Shown here one piece after another: positions 37,443-45,564 of a stretch of 64,000 nucleotides of DNA (its first letter is position 1; each line of letters starts with the position of its first letter). The notes beneath the pieces were generated by a model that searched no databases, was not told the DNA's origin, and saw only the letters and a program-made list of their open reading frames with translations. The DNA lies in assembly GCF_020176695.1 (NCBI RefSeq), contig NZ_JAIWIA010000036.1, positions 96,569 through 160,568 of the forward strand, read 5' to 3'. A program made the translations under genes and the position numbers. The DNA comes from Massilia sp. MS-15. GTDB taxonomy: Bacteria > Pseudomonadota > Gammaproteobacteria > Burkholderiales > Burkholderiaceae_D.

Positions 37443-37898
37443 TCAGCGGCGGCCGACGAACAGGGCCGCGCCGAGTGCCACCAGGCCCACCGCCACCAGC
37501 GGTCCGGTCACGGCGAAGGTGAGGAACTTGCTGGCGTTGATGATTGCCAGCACCGCGGCGGCCGACAGAAAAGCCAGGCCCAGGAACAGCAGCCAGCCGG
37601 CGCTGCCCGCCGACGAGGGCGCCACGCGCCGCACCACCAGGTGGTGCACATAGGCGTTACGCACGAAGAAATACACCACCAGCAGCACCACGAACACCGC
37701 GGCGCCGATCGCCAGGTCGCGGCTCGAGGTGTCGGTGGCCGGTACCGGCGCGGCTGCCCCGGGCACCACCTCGACCGGGCGGGTGGCCGTGTCGGACTGG
37801 GTCTTCGGCAGCGGCTCCTGGGGCGAGGCCGATTCCTCGGGCAGCTTGAAGCCGGGATCGGCGGGTGCGGGCGCGGTGGCGGTCTGGTCTGCTTGCAT
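37443..37898 (-). CDS. Small three-TM membrane protein of the tubulin-like operon
   Basis: This is a 151-aa protein I do not recognise. The first ~58 residues are acidic and Pro/Ala-rich. Three TM helices follow: DLAIGAAVFVVLLVVYFFV (about 61-79), WLLFLGLAFLSAAAVLAII (about 101-120) and TFAVTGPLVAVGLVALGAAL (about 127-146). It lies 31 bp before the tubulin-like gene and 23 bp after the vWA-like gene, so it is part of the same transcript. It is a candidate membrane anchor or channel for the system. Confidence 0.72.
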   Translation of the reverse strand: MQADQTATAPAPADPGFKLPEESASPQEPLPKTQSDTATRPVEVVPGAAAPVPATDTSSRDLAIGAAVFVVLLVVYFFVRNAYVHHLVVRRVAPSSAGSAGWLLFLGLAFLSAAAVLAIINASKFLTFAVTGPLVAVGLVALGAALFVGRR

Positions 37899-37921
37899 GG
37901 GGTTTCCTTTCTTTTTTATTG

Positions 37922-39448
37922 TCAGCGGCCGAGCCGCACTTGCGCGCCTTCGCGCAGGTCGAGCAACTGGTGGCCGAACAGGGTCGTCTTCAGCAGCGCC
38001 ACCTGGGTGCCGGCCTTGTCGTAGACCGGCTGCACGGTGCCGGGCCGGCCGCGCATGGTGCGCAGCTCATCCTCGACCGTGACCTGGGCCACGCGCGGGC
38101 GGCCATAGGCCCAGGCGCCCGCGGCCGCCGCCGCCAGCAGGGCCGCCGCCAGGCCGCCCAGGGCCGCGAGCGGACCCATGCCGTAGTGCACCCGTACTTC
38201 CAGCGGCAGCACTGCGTTCGAGGCCTGGATCGTGGCGGGCGGCGTGAAAATCTCGGGCAGGGGATCGCCCGGGAACAGGGCCGCCATGCGTTCGCGGAAG
38301 GCCTGCGACAGCACCAGCCGCTGCTGCGCCAGGTGGAGCTCGATGCGGCCCGGCAGAACATAGGCCGAGCCGGCCGACTTGAGCGCCGCCAGCGACCATT
38401 TGTCGGGCAGCTGCGCCACCGGCAACTGCATCGTCGAGCCCAGCGGCAGCGGCTGGCCTGGCGCCAGGCCGTTCACGCGGCTGCTGGCCAGGGCGATGGC
38501 GCGCGCCTCGCCCGCCAGCACCGAGCGCGCCCCCAGCGTGGCCGAGGCGATGGTGTAGGGGTAGATCGTGTTTTCCAGGTTCCAGCGCACGCTGGCGCGC
38601 GGGGTGCGCGCATCCGGATCGACGTCGGCGCGCAGCGCGCCGCCCGGCGCCTGGGAGAAGGCCACGCCGGGCGCGGCTTCCACCTGCACCGGCACCAGGC
38701 GCACGGTGTCGCGGTCGAGCGGCTTCAGGCGCGCCGGGCGCTCGGTGATCACGCGCGCGATGCGGCCCGAGGCCAGCAGGGCGTCGAGCGCCCGGCCGCC
38801 TTCGGGGCCGACCGCGAAGGCATACACCATCAGGCCGTTGGCCCGGTAGTGCCGGCCCTGCACCGGCATGCGCAGCGGGAAGGCGACCACCCGGTCGATC
38901 GCGGCGCCGCGATGGATCAGTGCATAGAACTCGCGGTTGCGCGCCGCGGTGGCCTGGTCGTTGTTCGGGCTGTTGCGGTTGTTGGTAACGAGCCAGACGA
39001 TGCCCGGCTTGCCGGCCAGCGCGACCTTCATCGCCGCCTGCACCGCTTCGCCCAGGTCGGTATCGGTCAGCGCCGTGCTGTTCGGCTTGCGCGCCGTGTC
39101 GAGCCCAGCCAGGGCCGCGTTCACGCGGCGCCGCACCGTGTCGCCCTCGGCCTTGAGCGAGAGCAGTGCCTTGGGCGAGGGCGCGCCGGGCAGCGACTGG
39201 TTGAAGGAGGCCAGTACCAGGGCCTCGCCCGGCTGCACCACGGCGCCCGCCAGCGCCCCCACCAGCGGCTTGAACGGCGACTGCGGATCGCTGTAGAAGG
39301 GTTCCATCCAGCCCGAGTTCTGCACCAGGATCACGTGCGGCGTGGCGTGCGCGCCGGCGGCCGCGCACAGCAGCGCCAGGCTGGCAAGAACGCGGACCAG
39401 GACGGGGCGCAGGATCGGCATCATTGCGCCTTTCATTGCGCCCTTCAT
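37922..39448 (-). CDS. Exported, membrane-anchored vWA-like protein of the tubulin-like operon
   Basis: This is a 508-aa protein. A signal peptide (VLASLALLCAAAGAHA) is followed by a vWA-like domain (about 35-215): VILVQNSGWMEPF stands where DxSxS would be, and LVTNNRNSP resembles the late vWA strand. The metal site looks degenerate. A beta-rich region follows, then a TM helix (ALGGLAAALLAAAAAGAWAYG, about 425-450) and a 50-residue cytosolic tail. The topology could pass a periplasmic state to the tubulin-like protein. ATG 39448 overlaps the upstream stop (ATGA). Three repeated AATG units here give further starts at 39436, 39424 and 39421-39423. Confidence 0.7.
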   Translation of the reverse strand: MKGAMKGAMMPILRPVLVRVLASLALLCAAAGAHATPHVILVQNSGWMEPFYSDPQSPFKPLVGALAGAVVQPGEALVLASFNQSLPGAPSPKALLSLKAEGDTVRRRVNAALAGLDTARKPNSTALTDTDLGEAVQAAMKVALAGKPGIVWLVTNNRNSPNNDQATAARNREFYALIHRGAAIDRVVAFPLRMPVQGRHYRANGLMVYAFAVGPEGGRALDALLASGRIARVITERPARLKPLDRDTVRLVPVQVEAAPGVAFSQAPGGALRADVDPDARTPRASVRWNLENTIYPYTIASATLGARSVLAGEARAIALASSRVNGLAPGQPLPLGSTMQLPVAQLPDKWSLAALKSAGSAYVLPGRIELHLAQQRLVLSQAFRERMAALFPGDPLPEIFTPPATIQASNAVLPLEVRVHYGMGPLAALGGLAAALLAAAAAGAWAYGRPRVAQVTVEDELRTMRGRPGTVQPVYDKAGTQVALLKTTLFGHQLLDLREGAQVRLGR

Positions 39449-40938
39449 TGCGCTTCTTCCAGGCGCCAGCCGCGCATCAGGTTCCAGTCCGGATGGTGCA
39501 GCCACAGGCAGCCGTCATACACGAAGGGCTGGCAAGCCAGGGGATGCGAGAGGCGGATCACCTCGTCGAGGATCACGTTGCGGCGGCCGATCCATTCGAC
39601 CGTGGCGCGCGCGATGACGCGGCCCTGGCCGCGCGCTTCCAGCGCCTCCTCGGCGCGGCCGGTGTACTTGTGCAGCCGGAGCACCAGGCCGCTCGGCTGG
39701 CTGCGGTTGTTGTTGAAGGCGCGCAGCAGCGGCAGCACCAGCGTATCGTCCTGGTTCTGGTCTTCCACGTGCTCGCCGGACCAGGGCTCGTCCAGCACCG
39801 GATGGCCGCGCCGGAACAGGAAATTCGCGAAGCCCAGGCGCGCGCCGTCGATCGGCATGCGCTGCGGCGCCTTGCTGCCCAGTTCGAGGAAGGAATAGCC
39901 CTGGCCGTCGTGCCCGATGTGCCACAAGCGCCCATCCCGGCTCTGGGTCGGGCCGCCGAAGTCCAGGCGCGGCTGCCAGCCGGGCGGCCAGGGCGTGAAC
40001 AGCGGCGCCGCGCCCGGGCGCCAGGCCAGCTCGCCGCCTTCGTGCAGCCAGAACAGGCGGCCGTCGTAGCCGATCGGGCGCGACCAGCCTTCCCCCGGCA
40101 CGTCGGGACAGGCGAATTCCTCGACCGCCCCGGTATCCGGACGCGCGCTCCACAGGCGCACCCTGCCCTCGAACAGCGCCAGGCAGGCGAGATGGCGGCG
40201 CATGGTGCCGGGCGCGGCCACCAGCGGCGCGTCCAGCACCGTCTCGGTGCGGTAGCTTTCGCTCACCGGATTGATCCAGAGGCGCTGCAGGCCGGCGCTG
40301 GTTGGCACGATCGCGACCTCGCCGCGGCGCGGCTCCGCCACCGGCAGCCAGGCATAGCAGGATGCGGTGAAGGCCAGGCTGGCCGCGCCTTCGTCGGGCG
40401 CCAGCACGTGCCACAGGGCGGCCGCCGGGTCCCAGTACTGCAGCACGCCGCGGGTATGGGCCAGCGCCAGCAGGCGCTGTTCGGGAAAGCCGTAATGGGC
40501 GGCGGCGAACACGCACAGCGCATTCGGCGGCGCCGGCATGGCCAGGTCGGGGCGGCCGGGATGCGGCGCGGCCGGGCGTTCTTCCAGGCTGTCGCCGAGC
40601 GGCAGCGAGGTCACCGGCAGGCCGTGCGGGACGTGGCGCGGCAACAGCGATTCCCCGCCCGGCCCCCACCAGCCCGGCTGGCGCGCGGGCGTGCCCGGCA
40701 GGCGCCGCAGCGGCTTGCCACAGTTCGGGCAGAACGCGAAGCCTTCCGGATAGATGGGCGCGCAGCCACAGGCGCTGGGCAGCGAGGCGCCGAGCAGGCG
40801 CGCCACGTCGGGCAGGCGGCCACGGGCCCCGGCCTGCCAGTCGACCAGGCCCAGGCCTTCGCTGGCCAGCAGCGCGAACTCCCCGCTGCGCTCGTCTTCC
40901 TGCCAGACACTGGCAGGGGTTTCCCATCGATATGTCAT
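39445..40938 (-). CDS. Zinc-ribbon / propeller-like protein, first gene of the tubulin-like operon
   Basis: This is a 497-aa soluble protein of unknown function. A zinc ribbon near residues 57-76 has CGC then CPNCG, and a Pro-rich stretch follows. From about 140 on it shows repeated short blocks (RVLQYWDPAAALWHV-like, RVRLWSARPDTG, RLFWLHEGGELAW, RLWHIGHDGQGYSF), suggesting a beta-propeller. The final ~100 residues include NNNRSQPSGLVLRLHKY. It overlaps the vWA-like gene by 4 bp and leads the operon. The gene is read as cytoplasmic because no signal or TM helix is seen. A scaffold role is a guess. Confidence 0.68.
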   Translation of the reverse strand: MTYRWETPASVWQEDERSGEFALLASEGLGLVDWQAGARGRLPDVARLLGASLPSACGCAPIYPEGFAFCPNCGKPLRRLPGTPARQPGWWGPGGESLLPRHVPHGLPVTSLPLGDSLEERPAAPHPGRPDLAMPAPPNALCVFAAAHYGFPEQRLLALAHTRGVLQYWDPAAALWHVLAPDEGAASLAFTASCYAWLPVAEPRRGEVAIVPTSAGLQRLWINPVSESYRTETVLDAPLVAAPGTMRRHLACLALFEGRVRLWSARPDTGAVEEFACPDVPGEGWSRPIGYDGRLFWLHEGGELAWRPGAAPLFTPWPPGWQPRLDFGGPTQSRDGRLWHIGHDGQGYSFLELGSKAPQRMPIDGARLGFANFLFRRGHPVLDEPWSGEHVEDQNQDDTLVLPLLRAFNNNRSQPSGLVLRLHKYTGRAEEALEARGQGRVIARATVEWIGRRNVILDEVIRLSHPLACQPFVYDGCLWLHHPDWNLMRGWRLEEAQ

Positions 40939-41133
40939 GCGTCGCCTTGCACCGTGCCCCGTTCGTCGGAGTGTGATGTGAATGCAGCCTGGATGGCTAT
41001 TGTTGTTGCTCAAATCATAGCGCCGGCCACTGCCGCGCGGCGCGCCGTACACAAGGTAGCGCGTCCTGACCCCGCCAGGCTCAATAGCAGAGCCGAAATC
41101 GGCCCTGGCCCGGGAACTTCTGGCCAACGTACG

Positions 41134-41139
41134 TATAAT
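41134..41139 (+). promoter_or_regulatory. Consensus -10 (TATAAT) of the M29-like gene
   Basis: TATAAT lies 31 bp before ATG 41170 in the 231-bp gap between divergent genes; no convincing -35 is visible at 16-18 bp. I see no clear promoter for the divergent operon in the rest of the gap. Confidence 0.35.
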
Positions 41140-41169
41140 GGCGCCGATTTCCGCCCAATTCCGCCGAAC

Positions 41170-42240
41170 ATGCATATGCCCGACACGCCCGCCCCCACCG
41201 TCCTGCCGGCCCAGGCCGAGCTTCCCGCCCACGCCGTCGATGCCGCCGCCAGCCACCTGGGCGACATCCTGGCGATCGCGCTCGAGCACGGTCCGGCGCA
41301 GGAGGCACTGGTGGTCTACGACGAACGCACCGCCCTGGCGCGCGCGCTGCTGGCAGGCTACCGCCGCAAGCTGCCGCAGGCGCGCTTCCTCGACTTCGAC
41401 GCCTCCACGCCCGAGGCGGTGCTGGCCGCCTTTCGCGGCATGGCGCCGCGCGACCTGGTGGTGCTGGTGCAGTCCACCAACTTCCGCCTCGATGGCTTTC
41501 GCATCCGGGTCGAGCTGTTCAAGCTGGGATTGAAGGTGATCGAGCACGTGCACCTGTCACGCATGCCCGGTGCGCAGTCCGAGCACTACATCGAAGCGCT
41601 GGCCTACGATCCCGCTTACTTCCGCGGCACCGGACGCGCGCTCAAGGCCCGCATCGACGCGGCGCCGCATGCGCGCGTGGTGGGCGGTGGCGAGACCCTG
41701 TATTTCAGTTCGCCTTTCGAGCCGGCCAAGTTGAACGTGGGCGACTACAGCGACATGCACAACGTCGGCGGCCAGTTCCCGATCGGCGAAGTGTTTACCG
41801 AAGCGCTCGACCTGGAAGCGGTGCACGGCCGGGTGCAGGTGCACGTGTTCGGCGACACCAGCTACCGCTCCAACCACCCGGACCTGCCGGTGACCCTGGT
41901 CGTCGAGCGCGGACGCGTGGTCGGCACCGAGAACGCGACCCCGGCCTTCCAGGAAGTGCTGGACAGGATCAGCGCCGACGAAGGCGAAGTCTGGGTGCGC
42001 GAACTGGGCTTCGGCCTGAACCGCGCTTTTACACGCGAGCGGCGCGTGGACGACATCGGTACCTACGAGCGCATGTGCGGCATCCACCTGTCGCTCGGCG
42101 CCAAGCACGGCGTGTATCCGAAGCCCGGCTTCAAGCGCAAGGATGCGCGCTACCACATCGACGTGTTCGCGGTGACCGACGCCGTCTACCTGGGCGATGA
42201 GCGCGTGTACGCGGACGGGCACTGGACCTGCGGCGCCTGA
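41170..42240 (+). CDS. M29-like metallo-aminopeptidase family protein
   Basis: This is a 356-aa protein resembling the bacterial 'aminopeptidase T'/M29 group, which release N-terminal residues using two metal ions. Features matching that fold are FGDTSYRSNHPDLPVTLVVE, the Glu in VRELGFGLNRAF, the His in GIHLSLGAKHGVY, and HxD in ARYHIDVF, which would supply metal ligands. The N-terminal half holds an alpha/beta domain with ALVVYDERT. The match is partial and no assay-level function is implied. A second ATG at 41176 is an alternative start. It is divergent from the tubulin-like operon. Confidence 0.65.
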   Translation: MHMPDTPAPTVLPAQAELPAHAVDAAASHLGDILAIALEHGPAQEALVVYDERTALARALLAGYRRKLPQARFLDFDASTPEAVLAAFRGMAPRDLVVLVQSTNFRLDGFRIRVELFKLGLKVIEHVHLSRMPGAQSEHYIEALAYDPAYFRGTGRALKARIDAAPHARVVGGGETLYFSSPFEPAKLNVGDYSDMHNVGGQFPIGEVFTEALDLEAVHGRVQVHVFGDTSYRSNHPDLPVTLVVERGRVVGTENATPAFQEVLDRISADEGEVWVRELGFGLNRAFTRERRVDDIGTYERMCGIHLSLGAKHGVYPKPGFKRKDARYHIDVFAVTDAVYLGDERVYADGHWTCGA

Positions 42241-42258
42241 TTTCTCGGCGCGCTTGCA

Positions 42259-42678
42259 TCACATTGCGCGTTTCCTGATCGTTCGAGCTTTCCTTCGGGC
42301 GGGCTCGCTGGGGCCTGCGGGCTTGCGCAGCGGACAGGCGTCCAGCGGTTCGGCCAGGCGCTGCGCCAGCCCTGCCCGCAGTTCGGCCAGTCCGGCGATG
42401 CGCGTATCGATGTCCGCCAGCTTGCGCTCGAGCGCGGCGCGCAGCTCGGCAGCCGAGGTCGCAGGGTCGAGCAGCAGCGGCATGCCGGCCTCGATTTCGG
42501 CCAGCGTGAAGCCGAGCGACTGGGCGGTGCGCAGGTAACACAGCCACTCGACCGCCTCGACCGGATAGTCACGGTAGCCGTTCTCGCGCCGGCGCGCCGT
42601 CAACAGGCCGCGCGCCTCGTAGAAGCGCAGCGCGTCGCGGCTCAGCCCTGTGGCGGCCGCCAGTTCTCCAATTTGCAT
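42259..42678 (-). CDS. MerR-family transcriptional regulator
   Basis: This is a 139-aa MerR-type regulator. The N-terminal winged helix (MQIGELAAATGLSRDALRFYEARGLL, then RRENGYRDYP) is standard. The dimer helix (ELRAALERKLADIDTRIAGLAELRAGL) and a Cys-containing tail (LDACPLRKPA) follow. The effector is not clear; the single Cys would not form a classical metal site. It faces the small membrane-protein gene across a MerR-type dyad at 42705-42720 and should bind there. Confidence 0.88.
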   Translation of the reverse strand: MQIGELAAATGLSRDALRFYEARGLLTARRRENGYRDYPVEAVEWLCYLRTAQSLGFTLAEIEAGMPLLLDPATSAAELRAALERKLADIDTRIAGLAELRAGLAQRLAEPLDACPLRKPAGPSEPARRKARTIRKRAM

Positions 42679-42698
42679 GGCACGTTCCCGGAAATCGC

Positions 42699-42720
42699 TT
42701 GACCCTGGAGTGTACTCCAG
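42699..42720 (+). promoter_or_regulatory. MerR operator and -35 between divergent genes
   Basis: A -35 TTGACC (42699-42704) is directly followed by the dyad CTGGAGT-GT-ACTCCAG (42705-42720). A dyad inside an over-long spacer is the classical MerR-activated layout. The -10 near GCTTGAGGAT is poor, as expected for an activator-dependent promoter. The target is the membrane-protein gene at 42760. Confidence 0.75.
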
Positions 42721-42759
42721 GCTTGAGGATGTGGACTTCATCATCCACGGAGCCCCGCC

Positions 42760-43209
42760 ATGCCCATTTCTTCCTCTGCCAACCGCCGCATCGTGAAAGC
42801 CAGCGCGATCTACGACCTGTTCCTGACCGCCTCCTTCGCCACGCCCTGGACCTTCGCCTTCGCCCACGGCCAGATCTCGGCGCTGAATACGGCACTGGGC
42901 GGCGCCGCCCTGCCCGCCTTCACGCCCTTCCATGTGCTGTTCGCCTGCCTGATGGGCAGCATCGTGCTGGTCTGGTCGGTGCTGCGCATCCTCGAGCCGA
43001 CGCAAGGCCTGGGACGCTTCGACGGTACCGGACGCTTCCTGTTTTCGCTGTGGATGGCCTGGTGCCTGGCCGCGACCGACGCGCCCGTGCTGTGGCTGTT
43101 CGTCCTGCCGGAATTCGCCTGGGGCGTGGCGCAATGGTGGCCGGTTCATCGACTGAAGGATGGGCAGCGCTACAATGGCGTTTTGTCCCGGACCTCCCCA
43201 GCATGCTGA
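42760..43209 (+). CDS. Small membrane protein, MerR-controlled
   Basis: This is a 149-aa protein with about four hydrophobic helices (IYDLFLTASFATPWTFAFAHG, FHVLFACLMGSIVLVWSVLRI, FLFSLWMAWCLAATDAPVLWLFVLPEF). I do not recognise a named family with confidence; it resembles short DUF-type membrane proteins found next to MerR regulators. It begins 40 bp after the MerR dyad and overlaps the PhyH gene by 7 bp, so the two are probably cotranscribed and induced by the regulator. Confidence 0.72.
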   Translation: MPISSSANRRIVKASAIYDLFLTASFATPWTFAFAHGQISALNTALGGAALPAFTPFHVLFACLMGSIVLVWSVLRILEPTQGLGRFDGTGRFLFSLWMAWCLAATDAPVLWLFVLPEFAWGVAQWWPVHRLKDGQRYNGVLSRTSPAC

Positions 43210-44042
43210 CCACCGAACAGCGCGAACATTACGCGCGCGACGGCTTCCTCGTCATCCCCGGTTTCAAAAGCCTCGACCAGGTCGCCGCCCTGCGCCGGCG
43301 CGCCGCGGAAATCATCGAGGCTTTCGACCCGAACGAATCACGCGCCATCTTTACCACCAAGGACCAGGAACGTGCCAGCGACGCCTGGTTCCTCGGCTCG
43401 GACAACACGGTGCGCTGCTTCTTCGAGGAAGAAGCCTTCGGCCCGGACGGCCAGCTGCGCCAGCCCAAGGCCCTGTCGATCAACAAGATCGGGCATGCGA
43501 TGCACGACCTCGATCCCGTATTCGAGGCGTTCACGCGTGATCCGAAACTGGCTGCAGTGGCGCGCGATCTCGGCCTGGAGGAGCCGCAGGTCTGGCAATC
43601 GATGTACATCTTCAAGCAGCCCGGCATCGGCGGCGAAGTACGCTGGCACCAGGACGCCACCTTCTTCGACAGCGACCCGATCACCGTCACCACCTTCTGG
43701 TTCGCGCTGGAAGACGCGACCAGGGACAATGGCTGCCTGTGGGCCGAGCCGGGCGGCCACCGCGGCCCCTTGCGTGAACGCTTCCTGCGCGACGGCGACA
43801 CCATCAGCATGGAAAAGCTGGACAGCACGCCCTGGCCCGACGACAGTACGGCAGTACCGCTCGAAGCCACGGCCGGCACCCTGGTCTGTTTTCACGGCCT
43901 GCTGCCCCACTACAGCGCGCCGAACAGGTCAACGGTCTCGCGCCATGCGTTCACGCTGCACGCCACCGATGCACGTGCAGCCTACTCGCCGCGCAACTGG
44001 ATCCAGCGCGACGCCGGCTTCCCGGTGCGCGGTTTCGCCTGA
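43203..44042 (+). CDS. Phytanoyl-CoA dioxygenase (PhyH) family protein
   Basis: This is a 279-aa non-haem Fe(II)/2-oxoglutarate-dependent oxygenase. It starts MLTTEQREHYARDGFLVIPGF, as PhyH proteins do. The iron triad is the His and Asp in RWHQDATFFDSDP and the His in LPHYSAPNRS, with the nearby Arg (VSRHAF) for 2-oxoglutarate. The domain is close to the PHYHD1 subtype. The substrate cannot be told. Its start overlaps the end of the MerR-controlled membrane-protein gene. Confidence 0.9.
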   Translation: MLTTEQREHYARDGFLVIPGFKSLDQVAALRRRAAEIIEAFDPNESRAIFTTKDQERASDAWFLGSDNTVRCFFEEEAFGPDGQLRQPKALSINKIGHAMHDLDPVFEAFTRDPKLAAVARDLGLEEPQVWQSMYIFKQPGIGGEVRWHQDATFFDSDPITVTTFWFALEDATRDNGCLWAEPGGHRGPLRERFLRDGDTISMEKLDSTPWPDDSTAVPLEATAGTLVCFHGLLPHYSAPNRSTVSRHAFTLHATDARAAYSPRNWIQRDAGFPVRGFA

Positions 44043-44066
44043 GCCTGCAGCTCTGCCGACAGCGCC

Positions 44067-44768
44067 TTACATCACCCGGACCCACGCACCCTTGTAGAGG
44101 ATCGGTCCGCTCGGACCCTCGGGATCGGGCGATCCGCCAGTCGGCTCCAGGCTGACTGCCAGCAGCGCGACGTCGGCGCCGAGCGCCGCGCGCGTGAGCG
44201 GCAGTGCCAGTACGCGTCCGCCTTCCAGTACGCCCAGCGAGCGCGGCTTGCCCTGCTGTGGTACCGCCCACAGTTGCAGCACCTTGCCCGACGCGAGCGG
44301 CCGGGCGTCCAGTATGCGCACGCTCAGGCGCTCGCGTTCGCGGTCGGCCAGCACCACCAGCGCGGTGCGAGCCTGCTCGTCGGTGAGGGTAGCGATATCG
44401 CTGACGGCCGGCGCGCGCCTTTCCTGCATGACCGTCACCAGTAGCAACGCGGCCACCATGCTCGAGGCGACGCCCAGGCTGCGCCAATACCCCAGCGCGC
44501 CATGACGCCAGAACTGCCAGGCCGGCGCAGGCGCGCGCACGCCCAGCCGGGTCGCGATGGCGCGCCAGACCTGCTTGCGGGGCCTTACCGCCGGCGCGAA
44601 TTCTGCCATTGCCCCGAGCCGTTCGTTCCACTCGGCGACCGTGCGCCGCAGTGCGGCGTCGTGATGCAGGTAGCCCTCGAAGCCGCGGCGCGCGCGGCCG
44701 CGCAAGGTACCCAGCACATAGCCTGCCGCGAGCCTGTCGCGCAGGATCGGCTTGCCACGCAAATTCAT
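44067..44768 (-). CDS. Anti-sigma factor (RskA-like)
   Basis: This is a 233-aa single-pass inner-membrane protein that holds the ECF sigma factor. The cytosolic N-terminus (DRLAAGYVLGTLRGRARRGFEGYL) is the usual RskA zinc-less anti-sigma domain. The TM helix is near 98-113 (SLGVASSMVAALLLVTVM). The periplasmic RskA domain shows LQLWAVPQQGKPRSLGVL and LLAVSLEPTGGSPDPEGPSGPILYKGAW. It overlaps the sigma gene by 4 bp. Confidence 0.92.
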   Translation of the reverse strand: MNLRGKPILRDRLAAGYVLGTLRGRARRGFEGYLHHDAALRRTVAEWNERLGAMAEFAPAVRPRKQVWRAIATRLGVRAPAPAWQFWRHGALGYWRSLGVASSMVAALLLVTVMQERRAPAVSDIATLTDEQARTALVVLADRERERLSVRILDARPLASGKVLQLWAVPQQGKPRSLGVLEGGRVLALPLTRAALGADVALLAVSLEPTGGSPDPEGPSGPILYKGAWVRVM

Positions 44769-45358
44769 GCCGACCTCCCACCGGCGCTCAGGCAGGCCTG
44801 GAGCCGCGCCAGGCTGCGCCGGATCCAGGTCTTCACGGTCCCGAGCGGAAGCGCGAGCTTGTGTGCCACCTCGCTGTGCGACAGGTCATGGAAGAAAGCC
44901 AGGCCGACAGCATGCCGGTGCTTTTCCTCGAGCGCCGACATGCAGATCGCCAGCGCCTTCGCCTCGCTGCTCAACTCGAGGGCATCGGCCGGATTCGCGG
45001 CCGGGTCGCGCAAGGTGGCCAGCACGGCTTCGTCGAAATCGTCGCCCTCGATCTGGATCTCGGCCTGCGTGCGCCGCAACAGGTCGAAGGACTTGTTGCG
45101 CACGATGGTCGTCATCCAAGTCATCGGCGCGGAGAGGCTGGCCTGGTAGTCGCCAGCGTGATGCCAGATCGACACGAAGCTCTCCTGCAATGCCTCTTCG
45201 GCGAGCTCGCGCCGGCGCAGGATACGCAGCGCCAAGCCGTACAGGCGCGGCGAACTCGCTTCATACAAATTCCTAAAAGCAAGTGCGTCTTTCTGCGCAG
45301 CGCCACGTAAATACTGGTTGAGATCTAATGGATCTAGCGAATTTGATGACTGAAGCAC
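44765..45358 (-). CDS. ECF RNA polymerase sigma factor (SigK/RpoE-like)
   Basis: This is a 197-aa group 4 sigma factor. Region 2 is FRNLYEASSPRLYGLALRILRRRELAEEALQESFVSIW, and region 4 is the helix-turn-helix HDLSHSEVAHKLALPLGTVKTWIRRSLARL. It starts with GTG at 45358. It is cotranscribed with its anti-sigma factor and diverges from the DUF4331 cluster, which is its most likely target. The signal is unknown. Confidence 0.93.
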   Translation of the reverse strand: MLQSSNSLDPLDLNQYLRGAAQKDALAFRNLYEASSPRLYGLALRILRRRELAEEALQESFVSIWHHAGDYQASLSAPMTWMTTIVRNKSFDLLRRTQAEIQIEGDDFDEAVLATLRDPAANPADALELSSEAKALAICMSALEEKHRHAVGLAFFHDLSHSEVAHKLALPLGTVKTWIRRSLARLQACLSAGGRSA

Positions 45359-45448
45359 GGGACTGCCTTCGCGCCGATGAATATTTTGACGGTTTTGCCA
45401 AGCAAGAACTTAGCATGATTACGTATGGACAATGCAAAAAAATTATTT

Positions 45449-45477
45449 TGAATCCGGTCCGCCATGCCATGCGTATA
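45449..45477 (+). promoter_or_regulatory. Candidate ECF-type promoter of the DUF4331 cluster
   Basis: TGAATCC (45449-45455) and CGTATA (45472-45477) are spaced by 16 bases, 88 bp before the DUF4331 ATG. The form resembles ECF promoters (AAC/ATCC-type -35 with CGT -10). This is inferred from the divergent sigma gene. Confidence 0.3.
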
Positions 45478-45564
45478 TCCCTGATAGCCATTGCTGCGGC
45501 GTTCTTGCGTCTAAGCAGGTTCGCAACCCCTATGGGGAACAATTACTTCAACGAGGAGAATGAC

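Noticed and set aside
41557..42222. 221-codon minus-strand frame opposite the M29-like gene
   Set aside because: It is antisense to a frame with metal-ligand-like motifs and shows the usual shadow composition.
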